Shown: in pieces, positions 16,362 through 24,208 of the stretch | How positions within the stretch are numbered: the first letter of the stretch is position 1 | Layout: each line of letters begins with the position of its first letter | DNA from: JAWSVE01 sp050789445 | GTDB taxonomy: Bacteria; Pseudomonadota; Gammaproteobacteria; Pseudomonadales; Cellvibrionaceae | Length of the DNA stretch: 64,000 nt | Direction of reading: 5' to 3' | Assembly: GCA_050789445.1 (NCBI GenBank) | Contig: JAILXR010000001.1 | Span: 1,922,001 to 1,986,000, forward strand | Notes under the pieces: model-generated | What the model was told of the DNA's origin: nothing | Seen by the model: only the letters and a program-made list of their open reading frames with translations | Database searches by the model: none | Program-made: the position numbers and the translations under genes

Positions 16362-17516
16362 ATGAACAGCCCTGCATTCGATGATCGTTTAGGTCATCAT
16401 AAAACGAAGCTCCAACGAGTGGCGGCGATTGGAATAATGGCTGATACAGCCATCAATACCGCCTTTGTCTATAACAGCATGACTGTCAGTGGGGGAGGTT
16501 TAACTGCACTACTGACTTGCTTGGTTTTTGCCCTCTTCTGGTTTAACGCTGTCTACTGGGCAACATCATTTGGCATAGATTTGTTATCCAGTGCCGAAGA
16601 AGAAAAAAAGAAAAAGGTTATGCCTCTTTGGACGGGGTTTATGGCGAGTGTTCTGGCTGTCTCCGTTTATATGAGCGGCAATTTTCTAGCGCTTGATTTG
16701 GCGGAAAATGAATATCTTCAAGACACCATCTATAGCGTGTTTGAGGTAGAGAGTAAAGTTTCAAAAACGCATGCAAGCACCATGAATCTTGAAACCGTGT
16801 TCGAAACATCCTCCAGTAAAGCAACGGTGATGAAGGAACTGGAAGTCACGCAAGGCGGCATTTCAGGACTTAGCGGTATTGGTGAGGTGGCAAGCTTGCT
16901 TGCTAGCTTGGATGATGTCACCACCCTATCCCGCAAACAGCTTGTACAAGCCAACGGTGTGGCCGAACCCATCAAGCGTGAAATTGATGAACTGAAAGAA
17001 GACATTCGTCGCGTATCAAGCCGAGAGGATTTGAATTACCGAGAAAAAACGCAAATGCTCAAGGAGAAAATTGAGCTTTTAAGTCTTGCGATTAAGCAGC
17101 TCCAACAAAGCTTGCCGATTAGCACAATCACGAACGCCATTGATGCAATGGGGCGTGATTTCAAAGCCTCTGGCATTAATGATCAAGCCTCGCAACGTTT
17201 AACGGCAGCGTTCCGCCCTGTAAGCACTCGCCTTTCAAGAGAACTGGGAGGGTTAAAAGAAGCAAACAGGCTGGACATTCCTTCGATCAAGAACCTGAGT
17301 GATTATGAACTGTTGAGCCGCAGCGATGAAGCCATCCCACTTCTTGTTATTGCGCTCATCCTTGCGTCAATGCCATTGGGATTATCGTTTTGTGTGTTTT
17401 TGATTTCACCCAATAATCCGCCACAAAAACATGACCATGATGCTTTATCGGAGCAAGTATCCACTGTTGAACCGCCTGCTCCAATTCGCATAAAAGCCAA
17501 TGTAACTAAACATTAG
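16362..17516 (+). CDS. Multi-pass membrane protein of the coupling operon
   Basis: A 384-residue protein from the ATG at 16362. The AGAGG at 16348-16352 abuts an earlier ATG (16353) but is well spaced from this one. Predicted membrane segments lie near residues 22-42, 46-70, 90-112 (three at the N-terminus) and 325-355 (one at the C-terminus). Between them is a soluble domain of roughly 220 residues rich in predicted coiled coil (EIDELKEDIRRVSS..., LKEKIELLSLAIKQLQQSL). I recognise no family. The next genes are a single-pass protein and a VirD4-like ATPase with no membrane segment of its own, so these proteins may form its membrane anchor. The function is inferred from context. Confidence 0.7.
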   Translation: MNSPAFDDRLGHHKTKLQRVAAIGIMADTAINTAFVYNSMTVSGGGLTALLTCLVFALFWFNAVYWATSFGIDLLSSAEEEKKKKVMPLWTGFMASVLAVSVYMSGNFLALDLAENEYLQDTIYSVFEVESKVSKTHASTMNLETVFETSSSKATVMKELEVTQGGISGLSGIGEVASLLASLDDVTTLSRKQLVQANGVAEPIKREIDELKEDIRRVSSREDLNYREKTQMLKEKIELLSLAIKQLQQSLPISTITNAIDAMGRDFKASGINDQASQRLTAAFRPVSTRLSRELGGLKEANRLDIPSIKNLSDYELLSRSDEAIPLLVIALILASMPLGLSFCVFLISPNNPPQKHDHDALSEQVSTVEPPAPIRIKANVTKH

Positions 17517-17527
17517 AGGGTATGACC

Positions 17528-18157
17528 ATGACAAATGAAACAACACAAAATAGTGGCAAGACAGGTTCAGTTTTACTGGAGTTAACAAAATTAATTTCTC
17601 TTCCAATATTACTGGGCGTGATCGTTTTAATTTATGAATTAAATGTTGAGCCAGAACGTTCACTCTACAACGCCGTTATGCGCATTGTGGGGACTGGTGA
17701 GGCCACACATATCAGGACAACGGCAAATGATCAGGCAAAGATGGAACAGCTCATGCAATTGGCCGTGGCCGAAGTGGAGCGCAGTAACAACGCCTATGCG
17801 ATGTACTACCAAGCCATGAGCCAAGTCATTCCTTATGTGTACACAATTGAAGATAAGCTTTTAACCACCCAGCTTGAAACCATCAAAGATAGCTATGGCG
17901 TGACCAAGTTCACCGCAAATATGGGCGAACTCACATCGGCCATTGGTATGCTCATCGGTGATCCAATCCTGGCATCTGGTGATCAATATGCGAGAGCACA
18001 GCGAGAAAAGATGGCACGAGAGATTAAAGAAATTGCCCAGTCTCAACGCTCATCGATCCCTCAAGACTTAATACGAGACCTTCCAAAACCACGTGATCTA
18101 GACATGCGGACACTGGAATTCAAACGATTAGCGGAGGAGATTATCAATGATAAATAA
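17528..18157 (+). CDS. Single-pass membrane protein of the coupling operon
   Basis: A 209-residue protein from the ATG at 17528; GAGGG at 17516-17520 is too close to the ATG at 17522 but ideal for 17528. One hydrophobic segment (LTKLISLPILLGVIVLIYELN, about residues 20 to 40) is followed by a hydrophilic, mostly helical domain. Family not recognised. The gene follows the multi-pass protein by about 11 bases and overlaps the VirD4-like gene by 11 bases, so all three are coupled. It probably acts as a second membrane partner of that ATPase, an inference from gene order. Confidence 0.65.
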   Translation: MTNETTQNSGKTGSVLLELTKLISLPILLGVIVLIYELNVEPERSLYNAVMRIVGTGEATHIRTTANDQAKMEQLMQLAVAEVERSNNAYAMYYQAMSQVIPYVYTIEDKLLTTQLETIKDSYGVTKFTANMGELTSAIGMLIGDPILASGDQYARAQREKMAREIKEIAQSQRSSIPQDLIRDLPKPRDLDMRTLEFKRLAEEIINDK

Positions 18158-19745
18158 ACCACCTCAACGACAATCCACAACCTACCTTTCTCAGCGCCAA
18201 CAAAAGAAAGGATTGAGTGGCATGTTACAAACGGCCTTCACACTTAACCGTGTGATTGAGATATTCCTTACAAATCAGGGACGCAGGCGATCTTTTATTG
18301 AGGCTGGAAAGTCGAAGGAGCTAATTGAGAGCGGCGATGTATCGGGGAAATTGCAAAACTCTAATCTGGGAACACTGGGTGATGCAATCCGTCTTGGCTT
18401 AATCAAAAAAGATGATGAAAAACTAGGTGGTGTTTATCTTGGTCACTTCGAAGGACATCCGTTGTTTTTGCCAAATGATCATCATCTAACGGTGTGTGGC
18501 ATGGCGGGATCAATGAAATCATTGAGCATAATCCTACCAAACCTTATCTCTCTTGGATTAGGAGGGGAAAGTACCGTTTACTTCAATATGAAGAATGATG
18601 AGCTATACAACCCTACTCATAAAGGCAGAGAAATCGTAGATGGAAAACCAACCGTTCACATTGATCATTTTATAGAAAATGATCCCCTCCCTATTTGCAT
18701 TAATCCGCTTCATGATTTGATCGAAAGTGTCGCGAACGGTCGAATGATTGTGGATGATTGTTTTGAAAAAGTAGAAATGCTTTTTTCACATTGCCAGCAT
18801 GAAGGCGTCAATAGCTGGATTTCCGATGATGCAAAAAAGATCACGCATTTACTTCTCATTGAATGGGCAACGAACAATTCCAACCGAACATATCTTGGCG
18901 CTTTCTGGGAGTTTTCAACATTTTCTCACGAGCAATTCGGTGATGAACTATTGAAAATGAACGATAGCAAAGCGGGCGGTGGGTTCGTCGCTATGCAGTC
19001 TCGGAAAATATATGACCAGTACGGAAAGACTCATTCAGACCAATTTGAATGGGTCATGGATTCTTTTCAAAAGGCTTTCAAACTGTATGGGTTAGGCTCT
19101 GTTCTCGGGGATAAAACAAGGTTTAATCACTTTGACCCCGCCATACTCGCCCAAGAGCTAGGCACAGTATCGATTAACTTTCCGTCTAAATATGTTGTTA
19201 GCCATTCCCAGTATGCCGTCATTATGAGTGATTATTTTATTAAGCGTATTACACAGGCAAAAAACCGAAAACATCGTGTTGCATTCTGCCTTGATGAATT
19301 TGGAAACATTCCAAAAATCCCTTCAATGGCGCAAGCATTAAGGCTTTATCGTGAAATCGATAACGGATTAGGCATTCGCATCATCACGGTTGTTCAAGAT
19401 AGAGAAGCATTTTCAAAATACTTTAAAGAAGGTGGCCATAAAGTATTCGAAGAAAACAGCGTTTGCCTAGCATGGGGGGTATCAGGCCAGCATGCCAAAG
19501 AAATATCAGATAAAGCGGGGTTTAAGTCTGTAGCCATTGCCACCGCAAGTCACAACGCAGGAGTGAGTGCCGATGGTGGCGGTCAGGCCATGGGTGAACA
19601 AGTCACACCTGTACTTCCTGTGAGTGATATTTCCCAGAACTTTCAAGGGCGTGGTGTTTTAGATTTAAAAGAAAAAATATTCATTATTGATCGGCCTCCC
19701 TACTGGAAGATCGACTTTGTTAAAAACTATATAGGAGAACAATAA
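18147..19745 (+). CDS. VirD4/TraG-like coupling ATPase without its own membrane domain
   Basis: A 532-residue ATPase. The Walker A region reads GMAGSMKS (118-125), a degenerate form keeping the lysine and serine but with Met where the second glycine should be. Walker B is AFCLDEFGNIPKIPSM (Asp383, Glu384), and RIITVVQDREAF carries the sensor-like VVQD seen in TraG/TraD coupling proteins. There are no N-terminal transmembrane helices, unlike VirD4 and TraD. In a mobilizable element it would bring the relaxosome to a helper type IV secretion channel. The two upstream membrane genes overlap or nearly touch it, suggesting a split coupling complex. The family call is good; the complex is inferred. 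Confidence 0.8.
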   Translation: MINKPPQRQSTTYLSQRQQKKGLSGMLQTAFTLNRVIEIFLTNQGRRRSFIEAGKSKELIESGDVSGKLQNSNLGTLGDAIRLGLIKKDDEKLGGVYLGHFEGHPLFLPNDHHLTVCGMAGSMKSLSIILPNLISLGLGGESTVYFNMKNDELYNPTHKGREIVDGKPTVHIDHFIENDPLPICINPLHDLIESVANGRMIVDDCFEKVEMLFSHCQHEGVNSWISDDAKKITHLLLIEWATNNSNRTYLGAFWEFSTFSHEQFGDELLKMNDSKAGGGFVAMQSRKIYDQYGKTHSDQFEWVMDSFQKAFKLYGLGSVLGDKTRFNHFDPAILAQELGTVSINFPSKYVVSHSQYAVIMSDYFIKRITQAKNRKHRVAFCLDEFGNIPKIPSMAQALRLYREIDNGLGIRIITVVQDREAFSKYFKEGGHKVFEENSVCLAWGVSGQHAKEISDKAGFKSVAIATASHNAGVSADGGGQAMGEQVTPVLPVSDISQNFQGRGVLDLKEKIFIIDRPPYWKIDFVKNYIGEQ

Positions 19746-19746
19746 A

Positions 19747-20109
19747 ATGAATGAATTATCCAATTTAGAACAACAAGCTAAATCCGTATGTGATAAAGCA
19801 CATCACCTTCTTGGATCTCCAATGAACCAACTTGACGGCGTGGTGGATACAGAAAAACTCATGATCGAAATCCCCAAAGGATTGATTTACAGCTCTGGCT
19901 ACTTATCCATGCTCTCACAAAATATAGGGCAAGCTGTTTCCTGCTGGGGACACCATGAACAAGCCTTGGCTCGAAAACACAAAGGGCAGCGAGCCATGAT
20001 GAAACACTACATAGAACACGTAATCAAAAACACGCTCCACGAAGAGCTGCACCTACTCGCCACATTGCGCCACCCATTTTTAAAAACAACAACCCTCAGC
20101 GGAGAATGA
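19747..20109 (+). CDS. Hypothetical protein of the coupling operon
   Basis: A 120-residue, helix-rich protein with no signal peptide or membrane segment and no family I recognise. It starts one base after the coupling ATPase stop and overlaps the next gene by four bases, so it is translated with them. Three histidine-rich stretches (CWGHHEQALARKH, MMKHYIEHV, LHEELHLLATLRH) stand out but form no known metal motif. Confidence 0.55.
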   Translation: MNELSNLEQQAKSVCDKAHHLLGSPMNQLDGVVDTEKLMIEIPKGLIYSSGYLSMLSQNIGQAVSCWGHHEQALARKHKGQRAMMKHYIEHVIKNTLHEELHLLATLRHPFLKTTTLSGE

Positions 20110-20324
20110 CTATGAATAAGATGTTCTATACCACTCGCGACCTCACCGAGCGCTGGAATTGTTCTGAGCGCACAGTCTTTCGCATGATGGCGCGAAAAGA
20201 ACTGCCACTACCTCCACCTGACTTACAAGAACAAGGGTCGTCCAATCGCTGGCTTGTCAGCACCATCGATGATTTTGATTTAGAAAGAATGAAAAACACG
20301 AGAAAAATACAAGACATTCATTAA
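20106..20324 (+). CDS. Excisionase-type helix-turn-helix protein
   Basis: A 72-residue protein, YTTRDLTERWNCSERTVFRMMARKELPLPPP...RWLVSTIDDF, with the helix-turn-helix and wing of the MerR/AlpA-like family. It is the last gene of the overlapping series that starts at 16362, with a four-base overlap to the previous gene. It may be a recombination directionality factor or the regulator of the operon. Confidence 0.72.
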   Translation: MTMNKMFYTTRDLTERWNCSERTVFRMMARKELPLPPPDLQEQGSSNRWLVSTIDDFDLERMKNTRKIQDIH

Positions 20325-20389
20325 TCAGAGATATCAATGACATAGAAATTAATATTGTTCACCACTACAAACCGTGAGAATAATAAGTC

Positions 20390-20656
20390 ATGATTCCAAC
20401 ACAACAACCAGAAACAGAAGTTAGAATGCTACCTATGCCGGACGGAACATTCCGTCCGTATAGGGGCGATCTTCTTTTGTGGAAGACATTCGATTACATC
20501 CAAGAGATTTACGATATTGAAACTGAATGGCTTGTTAATCTAGCCATCACAGACGTAGAAGAAAATGGTGCCTTCTTTGAAGATGCCTTTGACAATATTG
20601 TCGCCTATGTTTGCCGTGAGCATGATAAGGCAGCAGGTAGGCCTGATCATTTTTAG
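20390..20656 (+). CDS. Small protein, possible ribbon-helix-helix fold
   Basis: An 88-residue protein. The order of a short strand (EVRMLPMPDG), a DLLLWKTFDYIQEIYDIETEWLVNLAI helix pair and a C-terminal AFDNIVAYVCREHD helix resembles the RHH_4-type domain used by some proteobacterial regulators, but the match is weak and from memory. It ends just before repeat 20683-20719 and would have been the neighbour of the P4 integrase 3' end before the module at 20720-24171 arrived. Confidence 0.45.
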   Translation: MIPTQQPETEVRMLPMPDGTFRPYRGDLLLWKTFDYIQEIYDIETEWLVNLAITDVEENGAFFEDAFDNIVAYVCREHDKAAGRPDHF

Positions 20657-20682
20657 TGAATGCACTCCTTTCCCTATAAAGG

Positions 20683-20719
20683 AATGCAGCTCAAGCAGAC
20701 TAACCCCTCTTTCGAAAAT
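20683..20719. repeat. 37-bp direct repeat, left copy (partner 24172-24208)
   Basis: 35 of 37 bases match 24172-24208 in the same orientation. Read leftward it encodes FRKRG and a stop, the last codons of the P4-type integrase at 24189. The 3' end of that integrase is therefore duplicated here, as expected for an attachment site of a module occupying 20720-24171. Confidence 0.8.
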
Positions 20720-20766
20720 ATAAGGTAGCGAATCTTTGCCCCAACCTGACAACAAAGCTGGAAAAA

Positions 20767-21645
20767 CTAGTCCTTTGTTGGAATTTTTTTCCAGCCATCA
20801 ATCACAAAATTAACGTAACTTAATCGGGCAGTACTAGTAGTCTGATTTATCCAGTTCGAGACTATAAGATAATTTAAACCGTCGGGAATATTATTTAGTC
20901 GATCAAAAAGCACTTTTGGCCCGATTCCAGTGCGCCCTTTATGCATATTTATATCATCGAGAATTTTAGGCGTAATTTTAACGCGTCGACTTTTGTCATT
21001 TCCCATGCTTTCACACGAGGTGAGAACAAAATCCAAATACTCTTTATTTACAAATTCAGGCTTTCTGTTAAACCATCGCCCAATCATATAGACATCAAGC
21101 CCCATGGGGGCATCATCTCTGCCCTCAAATATTGCACTAGGTAAGACCCCTAAATCACGATAGTTCATTAAACGTTTAATTAGGGCTTTATCCAATGGCA
21201 CTGTTTCAGAGCTGCACGCTAAATCAGGAGTATTTTTATAGGCCTCTATCATGGCTTCTAGGTGAGTTTCTTTTATTTTTTTTAGGCCGCCATTCAAAAT
21301 ACGAGAAACTAAGCTTACTGATAAATCATCGGGGCGATCTGCCATATTGGTTAATAACCTATGGCCTTTTAACCCCGTTCTCTCTCTTTCTGATTTAAGA
21401 AAATTTTGATCATCAGTAGACATCTCAATATAAACAGGTTCTTTGTTCCAAATATCCAGAACATAATCAAGATGGCGTTTTTTTGCTTTTTTTTGCTTAC
21501 CCGTCATCCATGATGTAATAAGTACTCCACTTAAATCAACGGATCGATCTTTCTTTCCCCGTAGAAGTTTATGAGTGCCAACACCAGTTTTTTTCTTTAA
21601 CTGGTTTAATTGTTCGATTATTTCAGGCGTTATTTCTACATACAT
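20767..21645 (-). CDS. Protein of four tandem divergent HTH-like repeats
   Basis: A 292-residue protein made almost entirely of four related units of about 67 residues (3-69, 72-139, 149-213, 222-288). Shared positions are a TP.II..LN start, an (R/K).TG(I/V/L) turn, LL, a (P/S)..L block, (V/I)..W(I/M/F)... and a final L.(Y/F)V(L/I)..W helix. Each unit resembles an XRE-type helix-turn-helix, for example LKSERERTG...LSVSLVSRILNG in unit 2. I recall similar repeats in hypothetical proteins of proteobacterial mobile elements, with no known function. It is divergent from the acidic protein at 21844 and inside the repeat-bracketed module. A modular DNA-binding or regulatory role is inferred. Confidence 0.6.
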   Translation of the reverse strand: MYVEITPEIIEQLNQLKKKTGVGTHKLLRGKKDRSVDLSGVLITSWMTGKQKKAKKRHLDYVLDIWNKEPVYIEMSTDDQNFLKSERERTGLKGHRLLTNMADRPDDLSVSLVSRILNGGLKKIKETHLEAMIEAYKNTPDLACSSETVPLDKALIKRLMNYRDLGVLPSAIFEGRDDAPMGLDVYMIGRWFNRKPEFVNKEYLDFVLTSCESMGNDKSRRVKITPKILDDINMHKGRTGIGPKVLFDRLNNIPDGLNYLIVSNWINQTTSTARLSYVNFVIDGWKKIPTKD

Positions 21646-21843
21646 TACCCTTTACAAATACATAACTTTTTGAATATTCACAATATTATTTTTAATAAAT
21701 AAAATTTAGATAAAATATCGATCAAATAAACATAAAAATGTATTTTATATTTACATATTTGTAATCTTTCTTCTTTAGAATAAAAGGAAGTTAATTATTT
21801 AGGGAATATATAAATCAGATTGATTTTATAAAAGCGTATAAAA
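21646..21843. promoter_or_regulatory. AT-rich divergent promoter region with inverted sites
   Basis: This very AT-rich spacer separates the divergent genes at 21645 (minus) and 21844 (plus). It contains TTACAAATA at 21652-21660 and its reverse complement TATTTGTAA at 21756-21764. Their placement near each start suggests shared binding sites for a regulator. I could not place -35/-10 elements with confidence. Confidence 0.45.
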
Positions 21844-22758
21844 ATGAATACAAACACACCATCAAAAAGCGACCTGTATCAGGCAATGCCTGCCAACAAT
21901 GTTTTCACCATGAACACCCTCTCTCAGCTAGCCCCCCTCACTGACGGAGAGGAACAAAATGTCGACGGCACAAAAAAGTCAATTGATGAGCGTGTGTTTT
22001 CTGACTTCAGCATTGATGGATCAGCGAAAGACTTTAAACAAATAAAATTGGAAGAAGTCAAACTTGCTGCATATGAACAAAAGCAAAAAGAAAAAGACGG
22101 TGACTTTGAAGATATGATACGTCAGCAGGCCGTGGCTGAGATGGAAATGATGCGCTTTAGTAACGGTCTGGAAATAAGCCTCGAAGACTACCAAGAGATT
22201 ACGGATGAGTTAATCGAAGACATTGAAAATGACCCAGCGGCATACGCCGCAGAAAATGGCCTATCGGTAGCCGAAGCAACTGTGATGCTTGAAATGTTGA
22301 AAGATGCTCGCGAAAATGGCTTTAATGAAGAAGAAATGCGCAAGAAGTATGGTGACAAGATTGTTGATACTCACATAGGTGATGTAGAGGAAAAAATAGA
22401 ACAAAATGTCAAATTTGATGTGGCCAGAGTAGAACAAGCTGAATTAAATGAATCTGCTATTGACGCTAATAATGATCTTTCTCAGGAAGAAATGAACGTA
22501 GAAGTAGCAGTTAAAAATGACACAATGGACGAATGGGATTCACTAGAAACGGGGAGCTCAATTAGTGTTGCGGAACAAGTCGCCAGTTATTCTGAAAACA
22601 ACGATTCAAGTGTTAAATTAAAGTCTGAATACAATCTGGCCTCTCAAGGGGAGGCTATGTCCATAATCAATACGGCGAAATTTGACAATTCTGCCGCTTA
22701 TCAAATATCTGATAATGACATTAGCGTTGCTAAACCAATCGAAATTTCGATTGGTTAG
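21844..22758 (+). CDS. Acidic hypothetical protein
   Basis: A 304-residue, strongly acidic and hydrophilic protein with no signal peptide, membrane segment or cysteine-rich region. The N-terminal third is polar; the centre (about 75 to 180) is helical and Glu/Asp-rich (LEISLEDYQEITDELIEDIEND, GLSVAEATVMLEMLKDARENG); the tail is Ser/Asn-rich. No family recognised. Its stop overlaps the convergent gene at 22755 by four bases. It belongs to the 20720-24171 module. Confidence 0.55.
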   Translation: MNTNTPSKSDLYQAMPANNVFTMNTLSQLAPLTDGEEQNVDGTKKSIDERVFSDFSIDGSAKDFKQIKLEEVKLAAYEQKQKEKDGDFEDMIRQQAVAEMEMMRFSNGLEISLEDYQEITDELIEDIENDPAAYAAENGLSVAEATVMLEMLKDARENGFNEEEMRKKYGDKIVDTHIGDVEEKIEQNVKFDVARVEQAELNESAIDANNDLSQEEMNVEVAVKNDTMDEWDSLETGSSISVAEQVASYSENNDSSVKLKSEYNLASQGEAMSIINTAKFDNSAAYQISDNDISVAKPIEISIG

Positions 22759-23279
22759 TTCATAGCAACAGTAGGTACCTTGAGATATCTATCCCAAACT
22801 TCTGCACCTTTTTTGTACATCATGGAAATAGGCTTATCGGGTGCGGCAACAATATCATCAATAATATATGGGGCACCAATTTTTACTGGAACAAAACCTC
22901 GCTCTACACCATTAGCCCAGATTGCTGTATTTGCCGTAGTATTAAGTCCGTCCGTGTCATTTGTAAAGAATACATGAACCTGCTTTCCATCATCTTCAAG
23001 CCTCTTAGCAGCTTCAACGGTGAGATCTCGCCACGCTTTAGAATTGCTCTCGGCAACAAGAACCAAATCAGTACGTGATAGGCCATTTGCAAAATGCTCA
23101 AGGCAATCAGTTGATGATTTTGAAAAATCTCCGATACGCATTTCACCGACTTTAGATTTGATTATCTTAGCCTTATCAGCGGCGGTACATTCAGCACCAG
23201 CCATTGCAGGCGCTGCGAATGCAGTTGTCAGCACTAGAGCTGCACCAACTGCGAAATTTTTAAAGATTTTATTTATCAT
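22755..23279 (-). CDS. Periplasmic hypothetical protein
   Basis: A 174-residue protein with a clear signal peptide (VGAALVLTTAFAAPAMA, cleavage expected after AMA near residue 27). The mature part has two cysteines (near 30 and 59) and the block DLVLVAESNSKAWRDLTVEAAKRLEDDGKQVHVFFTNDTDGL, which has an alternating strand/helix pattern faintly like DsrE-type folds, but I cannot assign it. Its promoter lies in the 23280-23522 region with the paired inverted sites. Signal-peptide proteins are uncommon in such small modules; surface exclusion or stress roles are only guesses. Confidence 0.6.
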   Translation of the reverse strand: MINKIFKNFAVGAALVLTTAFAAPAMAGAECTAADKAKIIKSKVGEMRIGDFSKSSTDCLEHFANGLSRTDLVLVAESNSKAWRDLTVEAAKRLEDDGKQVHVFFTNDTDGLNTTANTAIWANGVERGFVPVKIGAPYIIDDIVAAPDKPISMMYKKGAEVWDRYLKVPTVAMN

Positions 23280-23316
23280 CTGGACTGCCCCTGTTTCCTG
23301 TACAATCAGTGTTTCT

Positions 23317-23455
23317 AACTTTTATCTAAAAGATGGAAAACTTCACGAGGAGGACTTTACAGAGTATTGTTTTTTCCTTGCGGAAAATTGAAATATTTGG
23401 TAAGTTCTTGAGTATATTTAAGTTATTTTGTAAGTCTAACTTTTAGATAAAAGTT
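23317..23455. repeat. Pair of 16-bp perfect inverted repeats near the short recombinase
   Basis: AACTTTTATCTAAAAG at 23317-23332 and its exact reverse complement CTTTTAGATAAAAGTT at 23440-23455, with 107 bp between. Each copy is itself nearly palindromic (CTTTTA-TC-TAAAAG). They lie between a leftward gene start (23279) and a rightward recombinase start (23523). They may be the recombinase crossover sites of an invertible segment or a pair of operators. Confidence 0.65.
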
Positions 23456-23522
23456 GTATAAAAACAATTATTTAGGGTCAAGAAAACACAGGATGGGCGC
23501 AACAGAGTAAGGATACTCGATT

Positions 23523-24170
23523 ATGAAAACACAAAGAAAAACTTCTCTTAATCCAAACCACCCTGCTAAGGGCTCTATTATCAAAGTAGAGCCAATCCGA
23601 GATTTAAACATTATAGAAGATCTCAAAGTACTCCTTTCAAAATGTTCCCGTGATTATTGCCTGTTTACACTTGGTATCAACACTGCTTTTCGCGCTAGCG
23701 AACTAGTGTCTATCAAAGTGGGACAAGTTACTCACCTAAAAGCGGGAGAGAGACTTACGATTAAACAACCCAAAAACGGGAAAAATCGCACAGTTACAAT
23801 CAACAACAAAGCATTTGACGCTATCCAGAGATGCCTTAAGAGCCACCCTCACGGCGACAATCCATTTGCACCACTCCTTTACTCAAAGACAACAAGCAAA
23901 CACCTAAAACCCAATACCGTATCCAAGTACTTAAAGAGCTGGTGTAGCCAGATCGGAATTGTCGGCAATTACGCATCCCATACTATGCGCAAAACATGGG
24001 GCTATCACGCTTATCGAAATAAGAAAAAACAGAGCAATGAGCATGATACTCATCATGTCATCGCTGAACTCATGGTCGCCTATGGGCATGCAACGGAACG
24101 TCAAACATTAGACTATCTTTGTATTGAAGATAGTGATATTTCGAAGCTGTATATGGAAAACCAGCTATGA
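23523..24170 (+). CDS. Short tyrosine recombinase, catalytic domain only
   Basis: A 215-residue recombinase of the size of FimB/FimE. The full catalytic set is present: Arg57 (NTAFRASEL), a lysine in KQPKNGKNR, His153 and Arg156 (SHTMRKT), His189 (YGHAT) and Tyr198 (TLDYL). It lacks the arm-binding and most of the core-binding domain. The stop codon is one base before repeat 24172-24208, and paired inverted sites lie about 70 bp upstream of its start. It is the best candidate for the enzyme that moves the 20720-24171 module, or that inverts the 23333-23439 segment. Confidence 0.87.
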   Translation: MKTQRKTSLNPNHPAKGSIIKVEPIRDLNIIEDLKVLLSKCSRDYCLFTLGINTAFRASELVSIKVGQVTHLKAGERLTIKQPKNGKNRTVTINNKAFDAIQRCLKSHPHGDNPFAPLLYSKTTSKHLKPNTVSKYLKSWCSQIGIVGNYASHTMRKTWGYHAYRNKKKQSNEHDTHHVIAELMVAYGHATERQTLDYLCIEDSDISKLYMENQL

Positions 24171-24171
24171 A

Positions 24172-24208
24172 AATGCAGCTCAAGTAGACTAACCCCTCTT
24201 TCGGAAAT
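24172..24208. repeat. 37-bp direct repeat, right copy, overlapping integrase 3' end
   Basis: Partner of 20683-20719. Positions 24189-24208 are the last codons and stop of the P4-type integrase gene, and the rest is its 3' flank. It marks the right boundary of the inferred nested module. Confidence 0.8.
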
